From assembly GCA_947179485.1 (NCBI GenBank), contig OX359248.1:49238386-49302385 (forward strand): DNA of 64,000 bases, written 5' to 3'. The position numbers and the translations under genes were made by a program. Position 1 is the first letter of the stretch, and each line of letters opens with the position of its first letter. The DNA is from Allacma fusca. Lineage: Eukaryota > Arthropoda > Collembola > Symphypleona > Sminthuridae. Positions 1-13,219 of this stretch are shown here, one piece after another. Under the pieces are notes generated by a model that did not search any database, was not told where the DNA came from, and saw only the letters and a program-made list of their open reading frames with translations.

Positions 1-649
1 AGAGATGCCAAAAGAAACATCAGTGTTGCTCGTCACGGAGTTGCTACCCCAAGGGATTCCTGCCAAGCATTAAACTTGAAACAAGTCACAAGTACTACAT
101 ACACTTTTACTGCCTCAGACCTCCGAACTTTCGGTGTATTACCTCCCAGCTATAGAATATAAGGAAATGTATTTCCCCTTCCATATACATATACACAAAT
201 AGACATAGACACACTCTGCCACTCGACATTATTTCAAAGGCGTAAACAGCTATCCTACGGTTTCACATGTTTTTTTTTACATCCGCTACTTTTTTTTTTG
301 ACTTTGGCAAACCTCCCTTTAAAATACATTGTATGTATGTATATGTGTGTATCTATGTGTATGTTTGTGTACTAAAAGTATGGGAAAAAATATGAAAAAC
401 CGAGCGGCATAGATAAAATGATCATCAAAAATGCACCGCAACGTCAAAGTGCCACTTAATGTATCTCCTTCTACTCATACTAAATGAATAATGCCCTCTC
501 TGTGTGACTGGAAGGTTGCTCCCTGCGACTGTGTCTATGATTGTGACTCAGCCAACTCAACTCTGGGATCACGGGCTTCTCGAGAAAAAGTCTCTTTTCC
601 ATAAGACTGGAGGAGAAAGAGCCAAAACAAACTCTCCATTACCCCCAAA

Positions 650-672
650 GAGAGAGAGAGAGAGAGAGAGAG
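650..672. repeat. GA microsatellite
   Basis: Perfect AG/GA dinucleotide run of about 23 bp. Confidence 0.98.
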
Positions 673-2022
673 TCAGCTCTCTGTTTTTTTCCCCTTGTAA
701 ATAAAACACACCAACAACTCACTCAATCTGACATGCAAACTGGGCTCGACTTTATTTATGTGTACTGGAGACTCTGACTATTACTGCTAGACCCTTGGAA
801 GAACGGCACAATCCTCTGGAAATTAATAAGAAAATTTGTTTACATTCTGGAATCATCCTCAAACTATATCTTCCCTTGACTCAAGCAATATACTAAAGGC
901 TACAGAATATCGTAAAAAATCCTGAGGTACTTCTGAGGGCTACTGTGACATAGAGATTTCTCTGTAATTATTTATGTAACAGTTTAGTAACATTCCCTTA
1001 CGGATTCCATGAAGCGTTCCTCAAACAAAACTTTTAAGACAATTTGATGGAGACGGGTCTGATACAAAGTTTTGATAATTTTTCAAACTGAAATATACCC
1101 ATGGTTGCTTTTACTTTATTTCTTTTATATACAGAAATAAACTTTTATATCATTCCCAGGCAGGAGTACATAAAGGAAGTTGTAATCACAGTGTATATAG
1201 TTTTATAACAGCAGTCCCCCCCCCTCAGGGATTCTAAAGAGTGGAATAATAGCAGCGGCTCTTGTAAAGAGAAAAATTAATAGTGGGAGTAAACTTATGG
1301 GAATTATCTCTCCAAATGCTATCTTTACCCTTAATGAGGAAATGCTCTTAGATCTTATTGTTAGGAAGGTCTCGTCTAGGGACTGTCCCCCCCCCTAGTA
1401 CATGCTCTTGTAAATGTGTCCCTTATAAAGGGGGAGGTAAATTCCGAAACTTCTGTTAAGAGAATTTGTTTTAGCAAAAATGCGGTAAATGGGGGAAATC
1501 CCCTAAGCATTTTCCCCACTGAAAAAATAACGTTTTAATTCAAGTGAGTTTGAGGCACATTGTGGATGACGTTGTTAAATAGCCATAAGTTTAGGTTTCA
1601 AAGAACATAATATATGTCTTTTGACAATGATAAAAAGTTGGAGTACAAATAAGTCAGTTCAGTACTGGGGGTTGGAAGAGATTTTAACAAATTTTCACAT
1701 TTGTGTTTCATTCTGACCCTGGTGTGAGGAGATGAGGGCTACCTCAAGACAACATTTTACAGTAGGAGCCTCACCTCTTACTACAAAGTCCATGGACAAA
1801 GCAAGACTTGTTATAGTATGGAGCCCGTGCCTAAGTGTCTGCAATTGTGACTCTATTCAGCTCCATACATACGTAATGTCAGCTAAGAAGCGATAAAATA
1901 CTTTGAGAGTTGATACTGTCAAGCCGTCATGGTTCGCAGTCATAATCTTCGGATGATAATCATGGAGGAGATAGGAGTCAGGTAATGTGCAAGGATTGTA
2001 AGAATCCCCAGCCCTCTTAGCA

Positions 2023-2291
2023 CAGTCTGTTTATAAGAGTGTCCCTAAATTCCAAAAATTTATAATCACATGTTGTATTATACTGGAATATCCAGAGAGG
2101 TACTTGAGCATTGTGATGAATAGGAATTTTTGATATTTTCGTCCCCCTTGCAATTGCTCTTGTAAGAGGGCCCCTTTAAAAAAGAACCTGGATTTCCATG
2201 CTCTTACAGGAGTCTGCCCAAGCGTTTTTGGGGCACTGTGAGAAAATCCCAGTAGCAAATGGACTGGGTCTTTTATAGTGAGAGTGCCCTG
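2023..2291. mobile_element. Decayed MITE copy (TA/CAGT family), long form
   Basis: The left end reads CAGTCTGTTTATAAGAG. The right end, on the opposite strand, reads CAGGGCACTCTCACTATAAA. The interior near the right end has the shared motif TTTTCTCACAGTGCCCCAAA (read on the minus strand), also found in the copy at 10097. Length about 269 bp, no intact target duplication. Confidence 0.5.
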
Positions 2292-4595
2292 TGTGTGGAC
2301 ACAATTCTCACATTACTTGAGAGTAAATGGAGGGGAGTGAGGGGTAGGCACTCACTGAGTATTATCTCCAAGTCAATATATTATTTTGGTCGGTGCAGAC
2401 GTGATAAACTGGGAGCAGTGCAATTATTCTATTCATTTCTCAGCATATAGTAAGCACATCTACATATGTATCTACATACGTACAGTTGCTCCTGTCATTC
2501 CAGCCATTCCTAGCATTCCGACGCTACTATGGCACACAGCATGACTCCACCGTTTTGGAAACCACCAGAAAATCCATCATGGGACGGTCTGTGCGAGGAC
2601 CAGGATGAGATGCAAGAGAGAATTAAGGAGAGTCTCGGAGAAGAAGGAAGATGAGAGGAGGACTTGAAACCAGATCCTCCAGTTATCCCTTTTGAAGATT
2701 ACTTAGGCATGCGACTATCAACATCACCTTTATGGCTCATGTCTTAAGTTACTCAATGCTTATCTCATCCTTTGACTTCCCATTGCTTACTTAACTTCCC
2801 GGCCCCAACTTCCATAATCACTCACAACTGGTCTACAATCTCTCATGCACATTTTCCTTTTATTCCCCTGCATACGTATAAATATCTACAGATATAAATA
2901 CATATACATCGTTGAGAAAGAGTCACATAATGGACATAAGACATAGATTTGAACTCAGTTTAGCTTCTTAGCCGTCCTCATGTAATTATGTATCTACCAT
3001 TATATTCATATATCATTTTATTCCAGGGACATTATTGTCCTATGCATTATTACGTACACAGGAGTTTCTATACAGGGATAGGGCAGAGACACAGGACATT
3101 TATTTTAGTAGGAGTTTTGACACGCATTTTGGGTTGTAACGTTTGCTTGGATTTTTTGTTGTTTTGTCGTATGCTCTTGTGTATGCATCCGGGGTGTCAT
3201 GTCCTCATGCATTTGTTTTGTCATGTCTCCATGCATTTGTTATGACAGTGTTCAAATGTCTTTCCCCATGTTCTCTTCCTTCACATTTTTCTCTAAGATA
3301 GAGAGAGACTAGAGTAGACTCTGGCTGTAAGAGCCCTCCCTGCAATCTTTAAAAAATAGTAGTAGTCCAATATGCTCTTGTGTGTGTGTGTGCGGGGGGG
3401 GGGTTGGAGGGGAGGGGAGGGGGAAGAGAGGAATAAATAACAAAATTGGGTAGTAAATGTAGAATAAATGGGAAATTGGAGAGAAATGTTTGGGCCTTTG
3501 TAGAGAAAGAAACAGGGACACGTAGATATCGTGTCTTCGGGTCCAAAAAAGAGAGTCTGTTACAATGCGAGTTCACTCGCACCAGAACTTATTGTAACTT
3601 GGTATGCAACTGTGGCACTACTGTGGGAAGTCCGTGAGACGGAGAATATTACTACAAGATGCTCCTTCTCTCCTTCCCAAATCATTTATGAATGCAAGGT
3701 GAAGGAAGTTTGCTCGGAGCACTTTCATTATATTATGTTCCAAGTTGTCCATGCAGCGAGCCGGATCTGACAGAATATGAATGAGTGAATGAGACAAGCA
3801 GAGAGTTGGAGGGATGCAAATATGTTACAACGTACAAGATACACCACACATCATACACTCATACAAACACATTGTTATGGAGGGAGTCAATCCAGAGAGA
3901 TGATATGGGAGCGGTAGTAGTATATGTAAGTACATATGAAATTACATATACATAGTGTGGTCATGCCATGAACAATTTAACCAGACCCATTCAACTCAAT
4001 GCGCATTTTACAAGTGTGAGACTTTTCCTTCCATGTGGTTATTTTGTCTCTCTCTCTCTCTATCTATCTATATATGTATAGATACAGTGTCCACTTGCTA
4101 TAGAGCCTTCCTATATAATTCCCATTTAAAAACACCTCATTTTAATAGAATTCTTAAGGGGATGGCTTACAAACTCAACAGCGGATTAACATGGGGCAAA
4201 GTGAGATACTGACAAAATCCTTTCCCCCTTCGGATGACAATGCTCCAGAACTTGTGGTTGTTTTCAGAGTGAGGAGTGAGTTCACTGTACAAGTGCCCTA
4301 TGTACATCTGAAGGAATTATTTCACAGGGGGAGAGGATCTTCGGAGGGAAAAAATCTTGTCATTCTTTGCCCATCATCATTAACTCGATCATCTTGACTT
4401 GATTGCACACTCCCTTTTCCAGAATCATTTGCAATTCAGCCCGTCACAGATTAGATATGGGATCTCAACGTGAGGCTCTTGACAAGTGCTGGTAGTCCGA
4501 GCTCACGTTTTAGTCATTTCAACGCTCCTCTGTCACACTATGCTCATCATGTGGTGGGACGAGCTCCAGTGAGCGTGCACTGTAGGATATGGATA

Positions 4596-4702
4596 CAGTC
4601 CACGGTCCATATAAGAGCACTCCTGGGAATGAATCCCAGATTGTAAAATATTCAAATATTTTTTGGGACTCCGGAGTGTCCTAATATGAAGGGAGTTTAC
4701 TG
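4596..4702. mobile_element. MITE copy with matching termini and TA duplication, short form
   Basis: A 107-bp element bounded by TA at 4594-4595 and 4703-4704. The left end reads CAGTCCACGGTCCATATAAG, then AGCACTCC. The right end, read inward on the minus strand, is CAGTAAACTCCCTTCATATT, then AGGACACTCC. The two ends agree at most positions over about 30 bp, so nearly the whole element is an imperfect inverted repeat. Confidence 0.7.
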
Positions 4703-5449
4703 TAGATATTCTCCGTTCCTATGCACAAGAGTGCTGGACCCCTTGGTAAAAGCATTGGGGTTAAAATATTTGAGCACATTCCTATTGAACACAATGCTAA
4801 TTTTTTTTGGACAATATGTATAGATAAGGATATGTCATTTTAAAAAGGAAATTTTGCAAGTGCTTTTATAAAGGGAATATCTACATGGACACTTGAACAG
4901 TAGTCCTTTAAATGTAAACTTTATAGGACGTGTATCTACATATTGATATACATATGTACGTAATTACATACTCTCCTCCAGCCCTATTAAAGGACAAGGG
5001 TAGGGAAAGTTTAAAGACCGTATGGTACATTTCTGTGGTTTCATCCTCATCTCTGTGTAAAGAGGCTGAAAAGAGGGAAATTTCCGTCAGCCCTATATGT
5101 ATCTACGGACTATTATGTAAATATATATATACACTGTAGTTATATACCTAGTCCTATTACTACAACTACTACACCATGACATGAGCAAACCAGACTACTA
5201 CTACAAAAGCTCAGCATTGAAGTTAAAGTGTTGGGGAAGAGCTGCGGTGAGGGTGCTGGGATTTTCAATGAAATTCTCCGCTCAGGGTTTTTCTCAGGCA
5301 AATTGTCTATCTCCCTCAAAAGGTAATAATAGTTTGAGGCGGACAGCTAATTAGCTAGGGCGAGGCAAGCCTGTGGTAACACCACACGAGAGACGGAGAT
5401 TCTTCACTCAACTCATGCAAACTTATAGGGAATACTATTCCAGTGTATA

Positions 5450-5628
5450 CAATCAACTCTCTTGAGAGTAGCATCCCTTTTTTTAAAAAAAATTAAAATG
5501 TTATGCTCTTACAATCCCAGGATTTTTATGGAGACAAGAATTAAAAGTAAATGGGGCAAGGTAAGAAAATAACCTGGCTTAAGAGAGGCTACTCTTAACA
5601 GGGCTTCTTATGTAAAGAGAGTACACTG
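5450..5628. mobile_element. MITE copy with TA duplication
   Basis: A 179-bp element between TA at 5448-5449 and 5629-5630. The left end reads CAATCAACTCTCTTGAGAG, then TAGCATCCC. The right end, read inward, is CAGTGTACTCTCTTTACATA, the best-preserved terminus in the window. The interior has GGGGCAAGGTAAGAAAAT, a diverged form of the GGGGCACTGTGAGAAAAT motif of other copies. Confidence 0.7.
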
Positions 5629-5726
5629 TACTAGAAGAAGATTCTATAGAGATTCTCTTACTCTTACTGTATGGGGAGTTCTCAATGAACAAATTCCCAA
5701 CTTGTTATATTTATCTTTCTCTTTTT

Positions 5727-5732
5727 TCTCTC

Positions 5733-5766
<34 letters not shown>

Positions 5767-5770
5767 ACTC
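5727..5770. repeat. CT microsatellite
   Basis: TC dinucleotides over 44 bp with two G/A interruptions. Confidence 0.97.
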
Positions 5771-6302
5771 TCCGCTCCTAAAACTACTTGTAATTTTGTT
5801 AAGAGAAATAATAAAACCAACTTGCCTCATTTACCCTTCATTATCCGGACGTATGAGGAGCACTTCCCACTAATGACGGTGACGTTGAGCAGTATAAGCG
5901 TACACTCATCTCACCATTCACTATGGACTTTTTTCCCTTTAAACGGCATCTCCTTCCCCGCTCATCCCGTCCCCAGAATTCCAAATGTCCCAATTGTGAG
6001 CCCACATTCCAGAATAATTTCTCGCCTCCTCTTTCCATAATTATTTGTCTCCCTCGAAAACAGACCATTACAATACTAAATTAGCCCTCAGTTAACATGC
6101 TGGTATTTAAGCTCCTCTTGTTACTACAACTGCCACTTTCGTGTAAGGACATCATTTTTAGCACGCTCTCATGTATGTATTTCTCCCTCCCCCAAAAATA
6201 TACCTGTTTGTCCTCCGACACCAGACACCCTCCCCATGTAAAAGTATAGGCACAATAAAAGTGTTGGATTTTTTTTCTCGGGCTCAAAATACTTTTTTCA
6301 TA

Positions 6303-6478
6303 CAGTGAGCTGTTCTTCCTACAAGAGTATGTTAAAACGTCCCAACATATCCCTATAGTAAAAAGTGTCCATCCCAGTAGAAACAAAATGTGGGCATTAC
6401 AATTTGCCCTATTAGGAGAAAAATGAATATTGTTAGCATATGACTTAAGAGGGTCTCCTCCATAGCCCAAGCACACTG
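6303..6478. mobile_element. MITE copy with TA duplication
   Basis: A 176-bp element between TA at 6301-6302 and 6479-6480. The left end reads CAGTGAGCTGTTCTTCCTAC, then AAGAG. The right end, read inward, is CAGTGTGCTTGGGCTATGGA. The interior GAGAAAAATGAATATTG resembles GAGAAAAATTAACATTG in the copy at 54519. Confidence 0.65.
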
Positions 6479-9400
6479 TAAACAAAATCTCATGCACAAA
6501 ACCTGGAGCAAGTGTGTCTCAAGATTGTGTCCTCACTTGGAAGTCCCACTGGGATGTTTGCATTTGGAGCCGGGCTGAAGGAGATGCATTCCCTATGTGA
6601 ATTATTATGTATATACAAGGATAGTGAAGACACTCCGTAGTATCTACATATACCTTTTTTTGTAAATGTACATGTGTATACATATGATTTTATGCAAATA
6701 GGGAAGATCCTCATAATTTCTAAAGGTTATAGGGATGAGACTGGTGTGGAGTCCATTTGAAGTGAAGAAGAATGAGTCTCATGACAGGTTTTGTTTTATC
6801 GACTGGGAGTCGAATAATTGACCCCTCACTGGGGGAACCCACGTGTTAAATTGGGTGCGTTATGCCTTGTAATTCCCAAGTGGACAGATCATACACTGAC
6901 TGGGCTTGAGGTGAGGGCATGAGTTGAGGCTCCTCTGCAATTTCAATGGGCTCTGTCTAACCCCCACGTATTTACTAAATCATAATGAAAATGTTGTTCC
7001 TTTCACAGAGGGCACACATTTTAGTGGTATACTTTCCACGAGGGATAAGACACTGTATACTTATAGCCCCTATATATACATATGTGGATACTCTTAAGAT
7101 ACTTATAAGCTATAGGAGAAAAAAAAATTGCTGAAGAGCTGTTTTACCACAAGCACTACTGCTCGTCCCTCACGTACGGTATCTGTTCACTTCAAGTGTA
7201 TACTCGAGCTACACAATGGGCCGGAGTAATTTATGATAATTCGGACTCTCAAGCGTAGCAATATATTTAAAAAGTTGTGGGCAGTATCATAATTAGAATT
7301 AGTGGGCAGAGCCTAGGTGGTCTTAACTTCCCGAGTAATTGTCCAATTCCTAGTTTAAATCATTTTGTGAATTTTTTTTTTCTCTCCACGCGACTCTCCC
7401 AATGACTATGAGTGAGAGTGTCTGAAGCTGGAGCTTATTCCTCAAGACTCCTCTCTGCTTTGAGTCCATCCCGTGAAATTGTGAAACTGGAAGGAGATCC
7501 TTCCCTTGTTATTCTACTCACGGGGCCGAGTCGTAACACCCAGAGTGGGCCAACATCCACTTGAATGTATCTCCCCTCATATTTTAAATGTATACAGGAT
7601 CATATTACAGTCTTGTTCACTTTTTACAAGCTTGTCAGTACTGGCTTTGTCAGGGCTGTTCCCATAATGAGGGAATTAAAGCTTTGACTGAAAGGGGAGT
7701 TGCTCCCTTGACTTATTTCCTGGTGGAATGAATGGACTGAGGAATTTCATTTGAAAAAATATCCTTCCACTCCAAGTGCAAGGACAGAGCCTTGCACTTG
7801 AAGGGAAGTGACAGAAAAGTTTCTTGATTTACCTTTAACTAGGGATGTGGGATCCGTGGTAGTATTTAGGATTTTAAGAAGTTTGTAATATAGTAATTGT
7901 CAAAATTCCCCGTAACTTTTGCTGTATGTATGTATCTACATATATGTATGTACTAGAGGGGTCGGGGAGGGATTGATGACATTTTTTCCATAAAAAATTC
8001 TAGTTTATTTGCTTTCTTCCCCTTTTCCCTGAAATGCATATGAATGTCATTGGGATTTGGGGAGGGACCGGAGATAAAGTAAAAAGTTGGAATTATCTGG
8101 GGAATTTCTCGCTCTTTGCATCTCTCACTTGGCGCTCTTTTTCTGCAGGAAGGATACTTAGATACAAGCAAAAGCTAAACGTCAAGCTTCTCTGACTTTT
8201 TCTATCTTCTCTCTCTCTCTCTCTCTGTGAAGACCATCATTCTGTCCTGTCACGTAGGCTAAAAGCAAATTAAAGGAAGGAATTTATATATGAAAAAATA
8301 TTCCCGCGTCACAGAAGCCCAACTCAAGAGCTGAGATGCTGAGGAGAAGAACTTGGGGGAAAATGTGTCTCTTGTCAGGAATTACGTTTGCATTTTCAGA
8401 CTTCAAATTAATTTCTCTCTTCTTCCTTATACATAGATATATCCCTCCCCCTTTTTTTTATATCTTGTCATGTGTCCGAAGGAACTTTACGAAAAGTATA
8501 CTCAGTTATTTAAAATACTAGCAGGAGCTCAGAGCCGCCCCAAAATCCGAACCAGGAATAAGATCCCTCCCCCTTGAAAAATTAAAAACCATCTTTTTAA
8601 AATAAGCTGAGGTTCAAAAATGTACGAATTATTGCCGAATAAATTAAAACTTTATGCACACAGTGAACATGACAATTTAAATACTATAAATTTTTTAAAT
8701 TCCCAATTTGAATCCTTACAGAGAATCGACTCATTGCTAGTTACAATGATGTCTCTCTGGCTGTGTTTCATGAATGTAAAAATAATGCTTTGAATCAAAT
8801 GTACGGACGTACAAAATGAATGGAAATGATTAGATCACCGTCCTTTTAAACAGTGTTCGTACTATTAGCAATTATCATGAATCACATTTGTGACACTGTC
8901 GTGCAAGCTCCAGGAATTAGACAGGGAAGAGGACCTGATCTGGATATCCTCCGTCGGAGGGATTCAAAAAAAAGTAGATACTCGAAAAATGCAATGGGTT
9001 TAAATGGAATTAAGCTAAATGGATGGAGTCAGGGAAATATAGGGGCTTGTGAAGGGATGAGTTGTTCGGAGAAGAAGAAAAAAAGAGTAACTGAGCGAGG
9101 AGTCAAAGTGAGAAGAGGGAATTGCCTTCTCAATTTTCCACGTAAATTAAATTTGAGCAGGGGATTTTATGACGGGAGGAGAACCGTCTCCTCCACTCGC
9201 GGTTGAGTACACACAAGAGCTTTCCCTCGGTTTCCGCCAACCCTCTTACATGCATATGTGTCTATAAGCAGATACATAATTATAGAGTCGACTCCCTCTA
9301 CAAGAGCACCCCTCCTTAAAAATTACAATTTCAACTAAAATCCCCTCTTCACAAGTCTCTCACAAAATCTTCTGTCAGAAAAAAAATTCTGGTGGAGAGG

Positions 9401-9960
9401 AATAGATATTTTACCAAATAATTAGAGATTAAAATGTTCTTATACGTTGATCCTTCATAGGGAAAGTCTACCACTTAAATAACACAGAGCCCTCAAACTC
9501 TGAGTTAAGTATGTCAAATTCACACGTATTTACAGTAGATATACCGGAGACTCCTCTATTTTAGCAGACCTTTATAAAAGGACCGAACTTTGACAGGAAC
9601 ATATGAAGCTCTGAGCTCTATTATAAATGTCAAATGCTACTATTATAAATGCTGGTAGGGATACAAGTTTTAGTAGTTTGTTGCACCAGAGGTGCTATTC
9701 CTATCCATGTGTACATATACAAAATTATGGACAATAATGCTCCCAAATCCAACAATAAGAGAGTCTGCTATAAAGAGCCTCCACTGTTCCTACAGATTGC
9801 TCGCTGCGCGTCAGCTTTTAACATAATGGATCGTTTCATTCAATTGTTATCTAATTATCTTCCCCGCACACGGCCCTCGATCGATCCCATTGCTTGACGC
9901 CTGCAGGATCGGAAACGACTTTGATCTCATCTCTATACTTTTCCCTTTTATAACGTTTGT

Positions 9961-10003
9961 GAGAGAGAGAGAGAGAGAGAGAGTGAGTGTCTGTGTGTGT
10001 GTG
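9961..10003. repeat. GA then GT compound microsatellite
   Basis: (GA)n to about 9983, then GTGAGTGTCTGTGTGTGTGTGT. It lies 95 bp left of the MITE at 10097; a CT run at 10061-10079 lies between them. Confidence 0.97.
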
Positions 10004-10096
10004 TTCCTTCGTGGCGGAGAAACAGCCACCGAAGTCAAGTTCAGAGGTCTTGGGAAGATTTCTCTCTCTCTCTCTCTCCCCTCTCTTCATCCTACA

Positions 10097-10288
10097 CAGT
10101 GCACTCTCCTTGTACAAAAACCCCTGGTAAGTGGGTTTTCTCACAGTGCCCCAAAATCCTTTTAATAAATCCCCATCCCATACAATAATGCTATTTGAAA
10201 TATTTGATTTTTGTTAATACAATCCTTGATCCCCATCCTATATTTTTTAATCCTATGCCAAGAGGGCCCTTGTAAAGAGAGCGGACTG
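10097..10288. mobile_element. MITE copy with shared internal TCTCACAGTGCCCC motif
   Basis: About 192 bp. The left end reads CAGTGCACTCTCCTTGTAC and the right end, read inward, CAGTCCGCTCTCTTTACAAG. TA follows the right end at 10289-10290; the left flank has TACA, so the left junction is shifted by two bases. The interior GGGTTTTCTCACAGTGCCCC near the left end is shared with the copy at 2023. Confidence 0.65.
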
Positions 10289-10519
10289 TACACATTACTA
10301 CTCTTTCTATGACTCCCGTGTCTCCTGATTTGGGATTCCCCTCTAACTCTCTGGGATATAAACTCCGACTATTCCTCACACGCTCCTCCGTCATCAATTC
10401 TGATTTAACTCCTCTTGTGCGGCTCCCTCTCTCTCTCTCCTCACTTGAATTGAATGGGAATGCTCAATTCAAGAGTGTCATATACCGCCTGGACTTAGTT
10501 GTAAACTTCCCCCTAGTAC

Positions 10520-10544
10520 AGACACACACACACACACACACACA
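10520..10544. repeat. AC microsatellite
   Basis: Perfect AC run, about 12 units. Confidence 0.97.
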
Positions 10545-10807
10545 GGGACACACTTGGTTACGCCGGAGATGATCAACATCAATACATTTTCATTCATCAT
10601 TGACACCCCTTGATGCGGAGCCAGAATCGTTTGTCAATTTTATCCTTTTTCCCTCTCCGACTCCCATTCATGAGGAGTACCTCGTACTACTGTACAATAA
10701 GTCCCTTACATATTACAGCCCTGGAGATGTGTACATAAACGTACATAGTTACTTTTAATTTTTCCCTCCAATTTTAAAAATTAATTTGTGTATGGATAAT
10801 ATGTATT

Positions 10808-10834
<27 letters not shown>
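10808..10834. repeat. GA microsatellite ending in G8
   Basis: (GA) run continuing directly into eight or nine G. Confidence 0.97.
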
Positions 10835-10838
<4 letters not shown>

Positions 10839-11369
10839 AAAAAAGAGAGTTGAAAGGGAAAGAAATGAAAGGATTAATTAGAAAAATTAAGAGACATGAA
10901 AGAAATAATAAAGTGCTCTGTGAATTACAAATTACAATGGAAAGGAATTAACGACGAAATGTGGAAGACAGAAAGCTTTGGGAGTGTAATTAACCACTAA
11001 TTTGCCCCGCTTGATCTCGTTCCGTATAAACTCATTGGTATGCACGAGGGATGGCCAGGAGCTCAAAGTTGAATAATGCTTTTGTTTTGATTTCTTGTTC
11101 TTCGCCAGAGCCAGTTTTTTTCTTCCTTGTCATATTTCCACGTATACGTATGTAAATTCCCTCGTATACTGTAGACATAGGAGGGATTGATTAGGTGCCA
11201 TTACTATAGGATCATTCCTGGAGATACATATGTACATAGTTTGAGAGGAGGAAAAAATTGAGGCATTTAAGTGAACAAGTGTTGTTTTTATTCCAGTCCA
11301 ATCAGATTGGGAAGATAAATGAAAAAAAAAAGAGGAATTTATTACTTGCAAATATTTATTGAGCCTCTT

Positions 11370-11391
11370 GTCTCTCTCTCTCTCTCTCTCT
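11370..11391. repeat. CT microsatellite
   Basis: Perfect TC run of about 11 units. Confidence 0.97.
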
Positions 11392-12102
11392 TGTGTATCT
11401 GCATAAATTGGCTTGGGAAATAATAATAACTTTTTCATTAGAGGGTCTTTACCATTAGATCCTATGTGCATGTCTGATATTGAGCGGAGCTTGTGTGGAA
11501 ACTCCTATAAATTATTCAGACGTGACTCCTCATTCCCTACCATTCCCTATGGAGTTTTAAAAGGGCAGCAATTACTATTTTTCTTTATGGAGTCCTTATG
11601 TAAGTTGTTGTGTGTGTGTGTGTGCAGATCATGTGAAGAGCTCGGTTTGTTTTTTAGGGCCTCCTTGTTACATATTTCATTTGGAGAGATGGAACTCTCT
11701 TATATCCTGAACATAATTCATGGAGGGAGGTCGTCCAGGTTTGGGTTTTCAAGAATTCATTTTTTTTACACAATTTATCTATTAATGTAATTAGTTGATG
11801 AGGAATAATACGCTCATTTGACTTTCGTAGCGTTTATAAAGCAGGGTCTCACCTTGCCCCTAAACTTTATATCTCTCCTGGAAGGAACGATTTCCATGTG
11901 GGATTTCAAATTCTCCTTGCCCTGTCCTTGATTTTTGTACTGGAGCCTTCTGTCCAATGAATTTTTGAAAAACACTTGAAATGTACTTAAAACTATAGTG
12001 ATTTTTAGAAGAGAAAAAAAATCTCTGAAATAATTAAATATAGTAACAACAATTAATTTTTAAAACATGTTCTTAAAAAAATATCCACATTCCTTCACTG
12101 TC

Positions 12103-12160
12103 TTGACCCGTGTGACCGTAAAAATTAACCTATATCAATGAAACAAATTTTGAAAAATTC
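12103..12160 (+). repeat. Dispersed repeat with CTGTGACC core, copy 1
   Basis: TTGACCCGTGTGACCGTAAA followed by AATTAACCTATATCAATGAA. It aligns along nearly 60 bp with the minus-strand reading of the copy at 37445. Confidence 0.6.
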
Positions 12161-12769
12161 CTCGGACAATTTTGTACAAGCTGGGGGAACTGGTTTGTTC
12201 GAAAAAGTGTCTCTTGTTACAAGAAGGAAAGCGTTTTGAGATATCCTGTATCTTACTGATAATGTACACTGCTCCTCTCTGCTCATCTCTCCATAAAATT
12301 TAAAGAATTAGATTTTTTTTAAAGAGAAACAAGATTTAGATTTTAGTAAATGAGCATTTCCGACACACCATACGTAAATACGTACTACTGGTCTCTCTCT
12401 CTCTCTCATCCCATCCCTCTGGCTTTTTGAGAGTAGGTTGAGATGAAGAGTGTAAACCGTAGTTAAACTCTATGGCCCGTATAATCTTACACAAGTTTGA
12501 TTAGACAAAGTTTTTTTTTTTCTCTCTCTCTCTCTTTTCCCTAGTTAATGTTACTGGAGTTGGCAGGGCTTCAAAGAGTTTGGAAAAAATCCCAGAGAAG
12601 AGAGTCAAGTACATGGGAATACAAGTGACTTCTCGCGCCTTCTGTTTCATCATCATCATCATCATGTTGAGTAATGAAACATGTGCGATGCGTTAAACAC
12701 ATGAACGTTCATGGTGACAAAATGACGCTGGGGTAAGAGGAAAAAATAAGAAATAAGCGGGGCCCAGAG

Positions 12770-12804
12770 ATAGAGAGAGAGGGAGAGAGAGAGAGAGAGA
12801 GAGG
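12770..12804. repeat. GA microsatellite
   Basis: GA run of 35 bp interrupted once by GGG, inside a longer purine-rich stretch to 12860. Confidence 0.95.
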
Positions 12805-13219
12805 GAAAAGACAGAGAGAAACAGAGTGAGTGAGAGTATAAAAAGCGAGAAAAAGATATAAACTGACTCAGCCCACTGAGACCGGAAATAATGACTGTTT
12901 AGTTCCAGCTCTGTGAGCCAAGAGAAACACACGAGAAAATGTTGGCTTTTACATGAGAAATGTCTGTTTGTATTTTATCTTGTGGAATGTTATGCCTTGT
13001 CTCGTACTTATAAGCACGTCCTTATTTCCCGTACACACTATCACTCTATATAGTTGCCCTTTCCTGTGTTAGCTCCAGAGCCCATGCACAACTCCAGCCC
13101 CGTCATCAAACCAATGGAAACAAACGCAGGGAGGGAATAAAAATTCTTGGGAATTTTCTTTCTTATGAGATCACATTCTCTTGTCTCTTTTTCTTATGTG
13201 TATTTACATTCGTGGATTT

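Larger units (their letters stand above)
1..13219. other. Non-coding block A, between and around the listed repeats
   Basis: Both strands were read for exons and none is convincing: open frames are short, low in complexity or driven by GA/CT tracts. The block holds TACATATGTA-type tracts (about 328-372, 2461-2485, 7921-7950), a C9 run at 1211 and another at 1384, and a G10 run at 3394-3403. The stretch 1195-1440 contains several MITE-like phrases (CAGCAGTCCCCC, GCTCTTGTAAAGAGAAAAAT) that I could not order into one element. Around 9281-9310, TA is followed by TAGAGTCGACTCCCTCTACA, another possible MITE end. Confidence 0.6.

Noticed and set aside
6081-6497. 138-codon minus-strand open frame
   Set aside because: It covers a MITE copy (6303-6478) and has no domain-like pattern.
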